NCBI GenBank assembly: GCA_042862465.1
Contig: JASTVH010000001.1
Coordinates: 1 to 64,000, forward strand
Direction: 5' to 3'
DNA from: JASTVH01 sp042862465
Lineage (GTDB): Bacteria; Pseudomonadota; Gammaproteobacteria; Pseudomonadales; Oleiphilaceae
DNA: 64,000 nt
Positions 15,468-24,503 of the stretch are shown here, in pieces; positions within the stretch are counted from its first letter, which is position 1; each line of letters opens with the position of its first letter. The position numbers and the translations under genes were made by a program. Under the pieces are notes generated by a model, which saw only the letters and a list, made by a program, of their open reading frames with translations, made no database searches and had not been told where the DNA came from.

Positions 15468-16519
15468 GGTTGTCCAAGATCGGGTTGCCCCTTGCCGCGG
15501 TATTGCTGCTGTCAGCGGTCAGTGGCTGGCTGGCGCCGTCAGCGTTGGCCCATGCCTGGCTCACGGTCACACTCATCTTCGGCCTGTTGCCCCTGGGGGC
15601 CCTGGCCTGGCTCATGTGCTTCGGGCTGACCGGGGGGCAGTGGGGAACGCGCACGCTGCCGCTGTGGCAGGCTCTGGCGTCGACGCTGCCTCTGCTGGTG
15701 GTATCGCTGCTTGCGCTGCTGCCTTTCATGGACACCCTGTTCCCCTGGACCGCGCCGGTGGAGACGCTGCCGGAAGTGGTGCGCCACAAGACGCTCTATC
15801 TCAACACGCCGTTTTTCGTAATCCGCCTGCTGCTCTATGCCGTGATCTGGCTGGGCCTGGCTTACATGCAGGGACTGTGGGGCCAGCGCGGACGGCACCA
15901 AGGCGCGGGCCATGCGCCGGGCCTGGTGATTTGGCTGCTGAGCCTGACCTTTTTCGGCTTTGACTGGTTCATGTCCCTGGAGCCGCGTTTCTATTCGGAT
16001 GTCTTCGGGCTGACGCTGGGCGCTAACGCCATGGGCGCCGCCATGGCAGTGGTGGTGCTGTTTGGCGCCGCCCAGGTCACTGAGGGGGTGCGTCAGGATC
16101 TGTCCGGCCTGTGGATATCGGCGCTCCTGGGCTGGGTATTCCTGGCGTTCTCCCAGTTCATCATTATCTGGTCTGGCAATCTGCCGCACGAAATCGGTTG
16201 GTACGTCCATCGCAGCGAGGGGATCTGGCGCGCGGTGAGCGTGCTGTCCTTCGGTCTTTTCAGCGTCATTCCCTTTGCCGCGCTATTGTCCCGAAGCGTG
16301 CGCACCAGCGCCCGCGGGCTGATGGTGACAGCCGTGCTGTGCCTGGCGGGGCATGGTCTGCGCATCGCCTGGCTGATACTGCCGGCCTTTGAAGGGGAGA
16401 CAGTATTGCTGTGGCTGATCCCCCTGCTGCTGGTGACCGTGGGCGCGACCTACTGGGTCTGGATGCAGGAGTATGGCCGCAGCAAGCAACAGGTTTCGCG
16501 GGAGGCCGCTCATGTCTGA
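15464..16519 (+). CDS. actF: Alternative complex III membrane subunit ActF
   Basis: The 351-aa protein has about ten hydrophobic helices, with the GFDWFMSLEPRFYSDVFG motif near residue 160 that is typical of this family. It is the second quinol-cytochrome c oxidoreductase membrane subunit, paralogous in fold to ActC. ATG 15464 overlaps the actE stop. Confidence 0.9.
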   Translation: MRLSKIGLPLAAVLLLSAVSGWLAPSALAHAWLTVTLIFGLLPLGALAWLMCFGLTGGQWGTRTLPLWQALASTLPLLVVSLLALLPFMDTLFPWTAPVETLPEVVRHKTLYLNTPFFVIRLLLYAVIWLGLAYMQGLWGQRGRHQGAGHAPGLVIWLLSLTFFGFDWFMSLEPRFYSDVFGLTLGANAMGAAMAVVVLFGAAQVTEGVRQDLSGLWISALLGWVFLAFSQFIIIWSGNLPHEIGWYVHRSEGIWRAVSVLSFGLFSVIPFAALLSRSVRTSARGLMVTAVLCLAGHGLRIAWLILPAFEGETVLLWLIPLLLVTVGATYWVWMQEYGRSKQQVSREAAHV

Positions 16520-16865
16520 CCAGTCTCGCCAGCACGAAGAGGATCTGCAAAATGTCCGACCGCTGCTGAAGGTCATGGCCGGGGTGATCGCCACGGTACT
16601 GATTGGCAGCGCGACCATCTGGCTGGGATTTCAGGTCACGCGCCCGGTGCCGGAACCCCGTGCCATGGCCGCCCCGGCAATGCCGGAAAGTGCTCCGCAG
16701 CTGCAGCGCAACCCCCAGGGAGATCTGAAGGCGCTGGAGACGGAACAGAAGCGGCGCCTGCACAGTCTGGGCTGGGTCAACCGCGAGGCGGGCAGGGTAC
16801 ACATTCCCATCGAGCAGGCGATGCAGCGGCTGGCAGAGCAGCACGCCGGGGAGGGGCAGCCATGA
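16512..16865 (+). CDS. Small single-helix membrane protein between actF and SCO
   Basis: The 117-aa product has one hydrophobic helix (about residues 19-41: VMAGVIATVLIGSATIWLG) and a soluble tail with a WVNREAGRVHIPIEQAMQRL segment, suggesting a periplasmic C-terminus. It overlaps both neighbours, actF by 8 nt and the SCO gene by 4 nt. Context implies a role in assembly or stabilisation of the quinol-oxidase supercomplex. The PIEQAM motif recalls small proteins encoded beside caa3 genes elsewhere, but I give no firm name. Confidence 0.75.
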   Translation: MSDQSRQHEEDLQNVRPLLKVMAGVIATVLIGSATIWLGFQVTRPVPEPRAMAAPAMPESAPQLQRNPQGDLKALETEQKRRLHSLGWVNREAGRVHIPIEQAMQRLAEQHAGEGQP

Positions 16866-17632
16866 GGGCACTGTTGCTATTGGTGTTGTTGGCGAGTCCC
16901 CTGGTTCAGGCGCAGCCGCAGACATCCGAACAGGCCCTGGATGCGGTGGCGTTCGACCAGAAGATCGGCGCCCGGCTGCCGGGGGACCTGGCCTTTCAGA
17001 ACCAGCGTGGGGAGCCCGTTGATGTGGCGGCTTTGGCAGAGGACACGCCGGTACTCATGGTGTTGGCCTGGTACGAGTGCCCCAATCTCTGCCCGATGTT
17101 GCTGGACCAGCTGGCCAAGGCGGTAAAACGGTTGCCGTTCGACAGCGAGGAATACCAGGTGGTGGTGGCCAGTATCGATCCCCAGGAAACCCCGGCCGAG
17201 GCGTTGAATGTGGAGCGTCGGCTGCGGGAGAAATACGGGGACGTGGTGAACAGCTGGCAGTTGCTGACTGGCGACGCCCAGTCGATCGACGCCCTGACCG
17301 AAGCGGTGGGGTTCGAATACGCCTACGACCCCGAGCGGGACAGCTACGCCCATCCGGCCGGCGTGGTGGTGTTGGAGCCCGGTGCGGTGGTCAACCGCTA
17401 CCTGTTCGGCCTCAAGACCAACGCCCCGGATCTCAAGCTGGCGCTGGTGCAGGCAGGCCAGGGCAATCTGGGGTCACCCGTGGATCAGGTGGTGTTGCGT
17501 TGCTATCGCTTCAGTCCCGATAGCGGACAATACAATCTGGCGGTGCTGAGGCTGGTGAAGATTGTGGGGTCGCTGTTCGTGTTGGGCATGGCCGGCCTGA
17601 TATTCGTGTTATGGCGAAGGGAGCGGAAATGA
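16862..17632 (+). CDS. SCO1/SenC copper chaperone
   Basis: The 256-aa protein has a signal peptide, a thioredoxin-like domain with the CPNLC copper-binding CxxxC motif (around residue 78) and the distal histidine in YAHPAG, plus a C-terminal membrane helix. SCO proteins deliver copper to the CuA centre of oxidase subunit II, which is encoded next. The C-terminal anchor is unusual next to the common N-terminal anchor but occurs in operons like this one. Confidence 0.9.
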   Translation: MRALLLLVLLASPLVQAQPQTSEQALDAVAFDQKIGARLPGDLAFQNQRGEPVDVAALAEDTPVLMVLAWYECPNLCPMLLDQLAKAVKRLPFDSEEYQVVVASIDPQETPAEALNVERRLREKYGDVVNSWQLLTGDAQSIDALTEAVGFEYAYDPERDSYAHPAGVVVLEPGAVVNRYLFGLKTNAPDLKLALVQAGQGNLGSPVDQVVLRCYRFSPDSGQYNLAVLRLVKIVGSLFVLGMAGLIFVLWRRERK

Positions 17633-18639
17633 GCGCAGAAGCGGTCAAGGGGGCGGTCAAGGACGCGGATGTCGCTTTCAAGATCATCCCGACAGCGGTA
17701 TCCGACTACGCCACCAAGGTGGACCATCTCTATTACGCGCTGTTGGGACTGTCAGCCCTGCTGATCGTCATTCTGGTGGGGCTGATCGTGGTGTTTGGCT
17801 GGCGTTACCGGGCCGGCCGCGAAGGGGAGCGTGGACCGGTGCCGGGAGAGAAAGTGGGGCACCGGGTGGAGATCGGTTTTGCTCTGGCGCTGGTGGCCTT
17901 TTTCATCGCCCTGTTTTACTGGGGCAGCCAGCTCTACGTCAGCCTGTATGGCGACCAGCAGGCGGATCTGACCATTAACGTGATTGGCAAACAATGGATG
18001 TGGAAGATCCAGCACCCGGACGGGACCCGGGAGATCAACACCCTGCATGTCCCGGAGGGCGAGACCATCCGCCTGCGGATTACCTCCCAGGACGTGATCC
18101 ACAGTTTTTCACTGCCCAGTCTGCGGCTCAAGCGGGATGCGGTGCCGGGGCAATACACCACGGCGGTATTCAAAGCCAACCAGACCGGCGATTTCCGGCT
18201 CTTCTGCGCCGAATACTGCGGTACCCAGCATTCCAAGATGCGCGGCAAGCTGGTGGTGATGCAGCAAGCGGACTACGAAGACTGGCTGACCCGTAACGGT
18301 AACGGCGAAAGCCCGGTGAAAGTGGGGCGCAAGCTGTTCCAGAGCTATGGCTGTTCCGGCTGCCATCACGGCAAGTCCAGCGTGCGGGCGCCGTCCCTGG
18401 ATGGCATCTATGGCCGCACCGTGCCCCTGGCCAGCGGCGACACCATCGAGGTGGACGAAGCGTACCTGCGCGATTCCATCCTGCAGCCCCAGAAACAGGT
18501 GGTGGCCGGGTTTACGCCGATCATGCCCAGTTTCAAGGGGCAGATTTCCGAGGGTGAGATTTTCCAGATCATTGCGTACATCAAGTCCCTGAAACCGGGT
18601 GACTGGCGACAGGACGATTCAGCGGGAGCGTTACCATGA
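17629..18639 (+). CDS. ctaC: caa3 oxidase subunit II with fused cytochrome c domain
   Basis: The 336-aa protein has two N-terminal membrane helices, a cupredoxin domain with the complete CuA site CAEYCGTQHSKM, and a C-terminal cytochrome c domain with CSGCH. The fusion is the caa3 signature: electrons from ActE can enter directly without a soluble cytochrome c. There is no cleavable lipoprotein signal. ATG 17629 overlaps the SCO stop; the upstream in-frame ATG at 17611 lies within that gene. Confidence 0.95.
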   Translation: MSAEAVKGAVKDADVAFKIIPTAVSDYATKVDHLYYALLGLSALLIVILVGLIVVFGWRYRAGREGERGPVPGEKVGHRVEIGFALALVAFFIALFYWGSQLYVSLYGDQQADLTINVIGKQWMWKIQHPDGTREINTLHVPEGETIRLRITSQDVIHSFSLPSLRLKRDAVPGQYTTAVFKANQTGDFRLFCAEYCGTQHSKMRGKLVVMQQADYEDWLTRNGNGESPVKVGRKLFQSYGCSGCHHGKSSVRAPSLDGIYGRTVPLASGDTIEVDEAYLRDSILQPQKQVVAGFTPIMPSFKGQISEGEIFQIIAYIKSLKPGDWRQDDSAGALP

Positions 18640-20225
18640 GTGCCAGCGAAGCACAGGCAGGCTATCTATCGGGCAGCTGGTCCCTGCGCGGCTGGCTGCT
18701 GACCCTCGATCACAAGCGAATCGGTTGGTTGTATGCCATTTCCATCACCGGCTTCTTTGTGCTGGGTGGGATCGCCGCGCTGCTGATCCGGCTGGAGTTG
18801 ATCACGCCCCCCGGGGATCTGATGAGCGATGACACCTACAACCGGATGTTCTCGCTTCACGGCATCATCATGGTGTGGTTCTTCCTCATTCCCTCGATCC
18901 CCGCCACCCTGGGCAATTTCCTGCTGCCGATCATGGTGGGGGCCAGAGATATGGCGTTCCCGAAGTTGAATCTGCTGTCCTGGTATATCTACAGTCTCGG
19001 TGGGCTGTTCACGGTGATCGCGGTGATCGCCGGCGGCGTGGATACCGGCTGGACCTTCTATACGCCTTACTCGACGCTATTCTCCAATTCGGCGGTGCTC
19101 GCGGCGGCCACCGGGGTCTTCATCGTCGGCTTCTCGTCGATACTCACCGGGCTCAACTTCATCGTCACCACCCATACCATGCGGGCGCCGGGCATGGGCT
19201 GGATGCGGTTGCCGCTGTTCGTGTGGGCCAACTACGCCACCGCACTGATCATGGTACTGGCGACGCCGATCCTGGCGGTGACCCTGCTGTTGATCGCCCT
19301 GGAGCGCACCCTCGGCCTGGGTATTTTCGATCCCAGCCTGGGCGGGGACCCGCTGCTGTTCCAGCACATGTTCTGGTTCTATTCCCACCCGGCGGTGTAC
19401 ATCATGATCCTGCCGGCGATGGGGGTGATCTCCGAGATCATTGCCTGCTTCTCGCGCAATCCGGTTTTCGGCTACTCGGGCATGGTGATCTCCATCATGG
19501 CCATCGCGCTGTTCGGGTTTGTGGTGTGGGGACACCACATGTTCGTCTCGGGGCAGAGCCTGTATGCCGGGATCCTGTTCTCGTTTTTCACGTTCCTGGT
19601 GGCGGTGCCCTCGGCGATCAAGACGCTCAACTGGACCGCCACCATGTTCCGGGGGCGCATCGAGTTTTCCGGCCCCATGATCTATGCGCTGTCCTTTCTT
19701 GGCCTCTTCACCATCGGCGGCCTGACCGGTGTGTTCCTGGCCTCCCTGGCGCTGGATGTGCACCTGCACGACACCTACTTCGTCACGGCACACTTCCACT
19801 ACATCATGGTCGGCGGGGCGGTAACCGCCTATCTCGGCGGGCTGCATTTCTGGTGGCCCAAACTGACCGGGCGACTGTATCCGGAATTCTGGGCCAAGGT
19901 AGCGGCCCTGGCGCTGTTCATCGGCTTCAACCTGACGTTCTATCCGCAGTTCCTGCTGGGTTATGGGGGCATGCCACGGCGTTATCATGAATACCCTGAC
20001 GCGTTCCAGCTGCTGCATGTGATGTCGACCCTGGGCAGCGGGGTGCTGGGGATTGGTTACCTACTGCCGATCATCTACCTGGCCTGGTCGCTGCGCTTCG
20101 GCAAACCGGCACCCAACAATCCCTGGGACGCCCGCGGGCTGGAGTGGCGGACCACGTCGCCACCGCCGGTGCACAATTTCCACGAGACGCCCCGGGTCAC
20201 GGAGGAGCCCTATGCCTACAAGTGA
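18636..20225 (+). CDS. ctaD: Cytochrome c oxidase subunit I
   Basis: The 529-aa protein carries twelve membrane helices and the heme-copper ligands: the heme a histidine (SLHGIIM), the CuB/Tyr region HPAVYIM, the HH pair in WGHHMF, and the paired histidines of TAHFHYIM. It reduces oxygen to water and pumps protons. It overlaps subunit II by 4 nt. Confidence 0.97.
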   Translation: MSASEAQAGYLSGSWSLRGWLLTLDHKRIGWLYAISITGFFVLGGIAALLIRLELITPPGDLMSDDTYNRMFSLHGIIMVWFFLIPSIPATLGNFLLPIMVGARDMAFPKLNLLSWYIYSLGGLFTVIAVIAGGVDTGWTFYTPYSTLFSNSAVLAAATGVFIVGFSSILTGLNFIVTTHTMRAPGMGWMRLPLFVWANYATALIMVLATPILAVTLLLIALERTLGLGIFDPSLGGDPLLFQHMFWFYSHPAVYIMILPAMGVISEIIACFSRNPVFGYSGMVISIMAIALFGFVVWGHHMFVSGQSLYAGILFSFFTFLVAVPSAIKTLNWTATMFRGRIEFSGPMIYALSFLGLFTIGGLTGVFLASLALDVHLHDTYFVTAHFHYIMVGGAVTAYLGGLHFWWPKLTGRLYPEFWAKVAALALFIGFNLTFYPQFLLGYGGMPRRYHEYPDAFQLLHVMSTLGSGVLGIGYLLPIIYLAWSLRFGKPAPNNPWDARGLEWRTTSPPPVHNFHETPRVTEEPYAYK

Positions 20226-20859
20226 ACCGGTACCGGCGGAACAGTTTGACGACATGCCCCAGCAGCGCCGGGCCAGTGTGCTGGGCATGTGGACGTTTCT
20301 GGTCACCGAACTGTTGCTGTTCGGGGGCGCTTTCTCCGCATTCGCCATATTCCGGGTGATGCACCCCAATGTTTTTGGCGAAGCGGCCCATCATCTGGAC
20401 CTCAAACTGGGCGCGATCAACACCGCCATTCTGCTCAGCAGCGGGATGACCATGTTCCTTGCGGAGCAGGCGGTCAGTGCCGGCAGGCGACGATTGGCAC
20501 TGGGCATGCTGTGCTCGACCATTGGCCTCGGCGTGGTATTTCTGGGCATCAAAGGTTACGAGTGGTCCAAGGAGGCGGCCCACAACCTGGCCCCGGTGCT
20601 GGGGCAGCCATTCCATTTCCCGGGTGACTCCCCGGGTATTGCGGAGCTGTTCTTCAACTTCTATTACACCCTAACCGGGATGCACGCGGCCCACATGCTG
20701 GTGGGGCTGATAATTCTCGCGGTCATGGTGGTCCTGGTCTGGCGCTGGCGGGATGGTTACCGGCTCGATCGGCAGACACGGGTCGTGGGCTTGTACTGGG
20801 CCTTTGTCGACGTGATCTGGATTTTCGTATTCACCAGTCTCTACCTGTTAAGGGGGTAG
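20212..20859 (+). CDS. ctaE: Cytochrome c oxidase subunit III
   Basis: The 215-aa protein has about five membrane helices with the subunit III motifs MWTFLVTELLLFGGAFSAF and FNFYYTLTGMHAAHM. It is the short form found with caa3/bo3-type enzymes. ATG 20212 overlaps the subunit I stop by 14 nt; the open frame further upstream lies within that gene. Confidence 0.94.
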   Translation: MPTSEPVPAEQFDDMPQQRRASVLGMWTFLVTELLLFGGAFSAFAIFRVMHPNVFGEAAHHLDLKLGAINTAILLSSGMTMFLAEQAVSAGRRRLALGMLCSTIGLGVVFLGIKGYEWSKEAAHNLAPVLGQPFHFPGDSPGIAELFFNFYYTLTGMHAAHMLVGLIILAVMVVLVWRWRDGYRLDRQTRVVGLYWAFVDVIWIFVFTSLYLLRG

Positions 20860-20860
20860 C

Positions 20861-21121
20861 ATGAACGTGCGTCTGGCGGTGGTGACTTGGCTTTTGTTAC
20901 TGATCATGCTGGGTATCAGTCTCTCGGCGCTGATGCTGCAAACCCCCTGGCTGCGCATGACGGTCCATCTGGGCAGCGCGGTTGTGATGGGGGCATTGGT
21001 GATGGCCATTTTCATGCGGCTGCGCAGCGCAGATGGTCTCATCCGGCTTTACGCCCTGGGTGGCTTGATGTGGCTGGGGTTCCTTTTGTTGCTAACGCTG
21101 CTGGATTTCATCAGCCGTTGA
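20861..21121 (+). CDS. Cytochrome c oxidase subunit IV-like small membrane protein
   Basis: The 86-aa protein is almost entirely three hydrophobic helices and starts one base after subunit III. Position and size match the subunit IV/CtaF protein that ends caa3 operons, which aids CuB assembly or stability. No other gene follows on this strand for about 150 bp. Confidence 0.75.
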   Translation: MNVRLAVVTWLLLLIMLGISLSALMLQTPWLRMTVHLGSAVVMGALVMAIFMRLRSADGLIRLYALGGLMWLGFLLLLTLLDFISR

Positions 21122-21125
21122 TCGT

Positions 21126-21151
21126 TTCTTTTTTGTGTCGCAAAAAAAGAC
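21126..21151 (+). terminator. Possible terminator after the oxidase operon
   Basis: TCTTTTTTG and CAAAAAAAGA form an A/T-rich stem around TGTCG just after the last oxidase gene. There is no U-run after the stem and the stem is weak, so it is a poor intrinsic terminator. It is the only candidate in this gap. Confidence 0.3.
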
Positions 21152-21170
21152 AAATAATGGGTTTGTTCTT

Positions 21171-21201
21171 TTGCGCCTGTTAAAATATAAAGTCATATAC
21201 T
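21171..21201 (+). promoter_or_regulatory. Candidate promoter for the binding-protein gene
   Basis: TATACT at 21196-21201 is a good -10 element in an A/T-rich stretch. The nearest -35-like hexamer, TTGCGC at 21171-21176, is 19 bp away, longer than ideal. Placed by eye. Confidence 0.35.
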
Positions 21202-21270
21202 CTTGGGTGGTCAGTAGGAGCGGCCGTCAGAGCGCTGTCAGGCGCTTCATGTGGTGTGTCGGAAGATAAC

Positions 21271-22119
21271 ATGCTTATGCAATACATTATTGGGCTTGTC
21301 AGACCCTTTGGTTTGGGTGTCATGGGAGTGGCGCTATTGTTGGCCATCACTCCGGTGTCCGCCGAAGAAGAGGCCAGGCCCCTCTTCGTCTACTGTTACA
21401 GCGACAGCGATCTGTTCCCTTTTCATCTGAATAGCGAAGACAGGCCTGCCGGAGAGCGTTCCGGAATCGATATTGATTTGATGCGCGAGCTGCAAGCCCG
21501 GTTACCCCTTCGAATCGAATTCCGTACGCGGCCCTGGAAACGCTGCCTCCATGGGTTGCGCACAGGGGAGGTGAGCGGCGTGATTGCCACCCACCAGAAG
21601 GCCCGGGAAAAACTGGGGGTCTATCCCCGTGATGCCGATGGCAATGTCGACCCGGAAGGTCACGTGTATATCATCAACTATGCGTTGTATGCCCGGTCTG
21701 GCACGGACGTGCGGTATGATCCCGGATCCGGACGTATCCAAAACAGTACCGGCTTACCGGTGATTGGCCGGCTGGGGTTTTCGGTGATCCGTGATCTGCG
21801 CCGGGCCGGCAACGACGTGGAAACGGTGGCCGATTCGCAGCTCAAGAATTTTCTGCGACTGGCGAAGGGAAGGGCCGGTGGCGTCGTGGCGCTGCAGAAT
21901 CATGGCGACTACCTGCTGGAAAAATACCCCGCGACATTCTCTTCTGTGGTACGCACGCGACCTGCGATCAGTCAGAAGTCCGGATATCTCCTCATCAGCC
22001 ACCGTTTCCATGAGCAATATCCACAACTGGTAGAGCGGATCTGGGGGATGCTCAGAATCCTGCGCGACCAGAAACTCAAACAGCTCTACGACAAATACTA
22101 CGCCTCACAAACCCCCTAG
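21271..22119 (+). CDS. Periplasmic solute-binding protein, family 3 type
   Basis: The 282-aa product has a signal peptide ending PVSA-EEE and a bilobed binding-protein pattern: SGIDIDLMRELQARLPLRIEF early and GRLGFSVIRDLRRAG at the second lobe, ending in helices LRDQKLKQLYDKYY typical of extracellular family-3 domains. GGAAG 5 nt before ATG 21271 sets the start. There are no transporter genes beside it, so it may be a sensor-type or orphan binding protein. Ligand unknown. Confidence 0.8.
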   Translation: MLMQYIIGLVRPFGLGVMGVALLLAITPVSAEEEARPLFVYCYSDSDLFPFHLNSEDRPAGERSGIDIDLMRELQARLPLRIEFRTRPWKRCLHGLRTGEVSGVIATHQKAREKLGVYPRDADGNVDPEGHVYIINYALYARSGTDVRYDPGSGRIQNSTGLPVIGRLGFSVIRDLRRAGNDVETVADSQLKNFLRLAKGRAGGVVALQNHGDYLLEKYPATFSSVVRTRPAISQKSGYLLISHRFHEQYPQLVERIWGMLRILRDQKLKQLYDKYYASQTP

Positions 22120-22279
22120 CCCGGGTGCCGCAGGCTTGCACTCGCCCCCTATCGCCTTGGTGGGGGGTGGCTCCTGATTGCTTGTACCGGTGGTGCAATA
22201 CCTGATCTGAATCAAACCCGCAAAACGCCAACCCGCTTATGTTTTGTACAGGAACAACAACAAAACCAGGGTTGGCGCT

Positions 22280-23008
22280 ATGAAAACCTTTCGCTCGATT
22301 TTCATTTCATTTTGGGGATGCTGGCTACTGGCGTGGAGCGCCTTTGCGGTGTTTGCGGAAGTCACCGGAGACGATGGCTGGACCCTGCGCAAGGAAGAGG
22401 ACGGTATCCGTGTCTATACCCGGGAGGTACCGGGTTCTGAATTTCAGGCCTTTCGTGGTGAGACGGTGCTCGATACCCGCCTGTCCACGCTGGTGGCCGT
22501 GCATACCGATGTGGCGTACGTAAAGGACTGGCTCCAGGACTGCACCCACTCAGAACTGATCGGCAAGTTCGACCCCAAAGGCTATTTTGCCTACTTCCGC
22601 ACCGAAGCCCCCTGGCCGGTAAGTGACCGGGACTATGTGCTGCGCTATGAATTCGAGCAGGATCCGGAGTCACTGGCCGTAGAGCTGCGCTTCCGATCCG
22701 AGGTGGCCATGCGGCCGGAAACCGATGACTGTGTTCGCATCACCGAGTTGGAGGGGTTCTGGAAAATGACGCCACGCGAGGACGGGGCGATCGATGTGGT
22801 GTACCAGGTGACCCGTGCTGATCCCGCCGGCAGTCTGCCTTCCTGGCTGGCCAACGCCTTTGTGGTGGACCAGCCCTTCAATACCCTGAAGCGGCTGCGC
22901 CGTCAGGTGCGGGAGGACAAGTATCAGGGGCGCTCCTTCGAGTTTGTCGTGGAACCGGCGCTGCTGCCACCCACGGCGGCCGGCCCGCCCAGCAGAACCG
23001 CCAATTGA
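22280..23008 (+). CDS. Exported START-domain protein
   Basis: The 242-aa product has a signal peptide (hydrophobic FISFWGCWLLAWSAFAVFA) and a START/polyketide-cyclase-like fold with the typical GWTLRKEEDGIRVYTREVPGS opening and PWPVSDRDYVLRY in the middle. START domains bind hydrophobic ligands such as lipids. Bacterial exported forms are common in marine gammaproteobacteria with unknown ligands. It stands alone, between a solute-binding protein and the ATP-grasp gene. Confidence 0.82.
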   Translation: MKTFRSIFISFWGCWLLAWSAFAVFAEVTGDDGWTLRKEEDGIRVYTREVPGSEFQAFRGETVLDTRLSTLVAVHTDVAYVKDWLQDCTHSELIGKFDPKGYFAYFRTEAPWPVSDRDYVLRYEFEQDPESLAVELRFRSEVAMRPETDDCVRITELEGFWKMTPREDGAIDVVYQVTRADPAGSLPSWLANAFVVDQPFNTLKRLRRQVREDKYQGRSFEFVVEPALLPPTAAGPPSRTAN

Positions 23009-23179
23009 TTCGGTGGGGGAGGGCGCGTGCCACTCTCTCCGAAGACAGACCTGCTTTTCCGGTTGCAGAAACGACGACCTCTGCGCCATGATCGGGAAAA
23101 AGCGGGTTTTTGAGCGTTTAGTCGCCACGAGTGCGTGGTCCGTGCGGCTCTTTTCGAGGGAATTGAGGAGAGCACTTCT

Positions 23180-24472
23180 ATGGCTTGGAACGTGTTCGTG
23201 CTTGGCCTGGACGAGTTGGGCGAGCGGTTACTGCCTCAACTGAATCATGCCGATGATTATGTCTTTCACGGCCTGCTGTCTCTGGATGAGGCCGTTCATG
23301 CGGAAAACTACGACATTGCCCGCCTGCTGAAAACCGCCATTGAGGAACTGGAGCGGTTCGATGGCTCGGTGGATGCGGTGGTCGGCTACTGGGATTTTCC
23401 CACCAGCGCCCTGGCGCCGCTGATCCGGCAGCATTTCAACCTTCCGGGCCCCACCCTGGAATCCGTCCTCAAGTGTGAAAACAAATACTGGAGCCGCCTC
23501 GAACAGCGCAAGGCGGCCCCGGATGTGGTACCGCAATTTCAGGCCCTGGATCCTTTTGCGGAGGATCCCCTGCAGGAGGTGGAACTGGACTATCCCTTCT
23601 GGCTCAAACCGATTAAGTCCCACTCCTCCCAGCTTGGCTTTCGAATCGACTCGGACGAACAGTTGCAGGCGGCCATCCCGCGTATTCGCGAAGGCATCGA
23701 GCGCCTGGCCGAGCCGTTTAATGAGGTGATGGCCTACGCTGACCTGCCGCCGGAAATCACAAGCATGGACCACAAGTCCTGCATCGCCGAAGGCATTATC
23801 TCCATGGGGCGCCAATGCACCCTGGAGGGGTATGTCTTCAATGGTGAAGTCCGCATCAGCGGCATCGTCGATACCCTGCGCGACGCGAAATACCCCTCCG
23901 TGCTGTCACGCTATGTCTACCCCTCCGGCTTGCCGCAAAACGTACAGGACCTGATGTTCCGGGTGACCCGGGCGGTGATGCTGCAAATCGGTTATGACAA
24001 TGCCGCGTTCAATATTGAGTATTTTTACGACGAACACGCCGAAAAGGTGTGGTTGCTGGAAATCAACTCCCGGCTGTCGCGATCTCACGGCCCCATCTTT
24101 CAATTGGTGGATGGGGTGCCGCATTTCCAGATCATGGTGGACCTGGGCCTGGGGATCGATCCCCGTATGCCGCACCGGGAAGGTCATTACGCCCTTGCAG
24201 CCAAACAGATGATCAAGGTGTTCGAGGACGGCATCGTGCGCCGGGTGCCTTCAGAGCATGACATCAAGGCGCTGGAAGCACTCTATCCGGGCACTCTCGT
24301 GGAAATGAACGTGGAAGAGGGAATGCGGCTGTCGGAGTTGCTGCACCAGGATGAGTATTCCTACGAGCTGGGAGTCATTTTTACCGGCGCCGACGATCAG
24401 GACCAGCTGAGCGAGCGGCTCCGTCAGTGTGAGGACATGCTGGATATCCGGATTGACCCGGTATCCGACTGA
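23180..24472 (+). CDS. ATP-grasp domain enzyme
   Basis: The 430-aa protein has an N-terminal part resembling the ATP-grasp pre-domain, a central lysine-containing PFWLKPIKSHSS segment for ATP, and the metal-binding LLEINSRLSRSHGP motif near residue 295. These enzymes form amide or similar bonds through acyl-phosphates; the substrate is not readable here. GAGGAG 9 nt before ATG 23180 sets the start; an in-frame GTG at 23135 is less likely. The next gene, a CocE-type hydrolase, begins 31 bp downstream on the same strand, suggesting they act on related compounds. Confidence 0.85.
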   Translation: MAWNVFVLGLDELGERLLPQLNHADDYVFHGLLSLDEAVHAENYDIARLLKTAIEELERFDGSVDAVVGYWDFPTSALAPLIRQHFNLPGPTLESVLKCENKYWSRLEQRKAAPDVVPQFQALDPFAEDPLQEVELDYPFWLKPIKSHSSQLGFRIDSDEQLQAAIPRIREGIERLAEPFNEVMAYADLPPEITSMDHKSCIAEGIISMGRQCTLEGYVFNGEVRISGIVDTLRDAKYPSVLSRYVYPSGLPQNVQDLMFRVTRAVMLQIGYDNAAFNIEYFYDEHAEKVWLLEINSRLSRSHGPIFQLVDGVPHFQIMVDLGLGIDPRMPHREGHYALAAKQMIKVFEDGIVRRVPSEHDIKALEALYPGTLVEMNVEEGMRLSELLHQDEYSYELGVIFTGADDQDQLSERLRQCEDMLDIRIDPVSD

Positions 24473-24503
24473 ATGCGGTCATTGCGGAACAGGAGAAGCG
24501 CTT

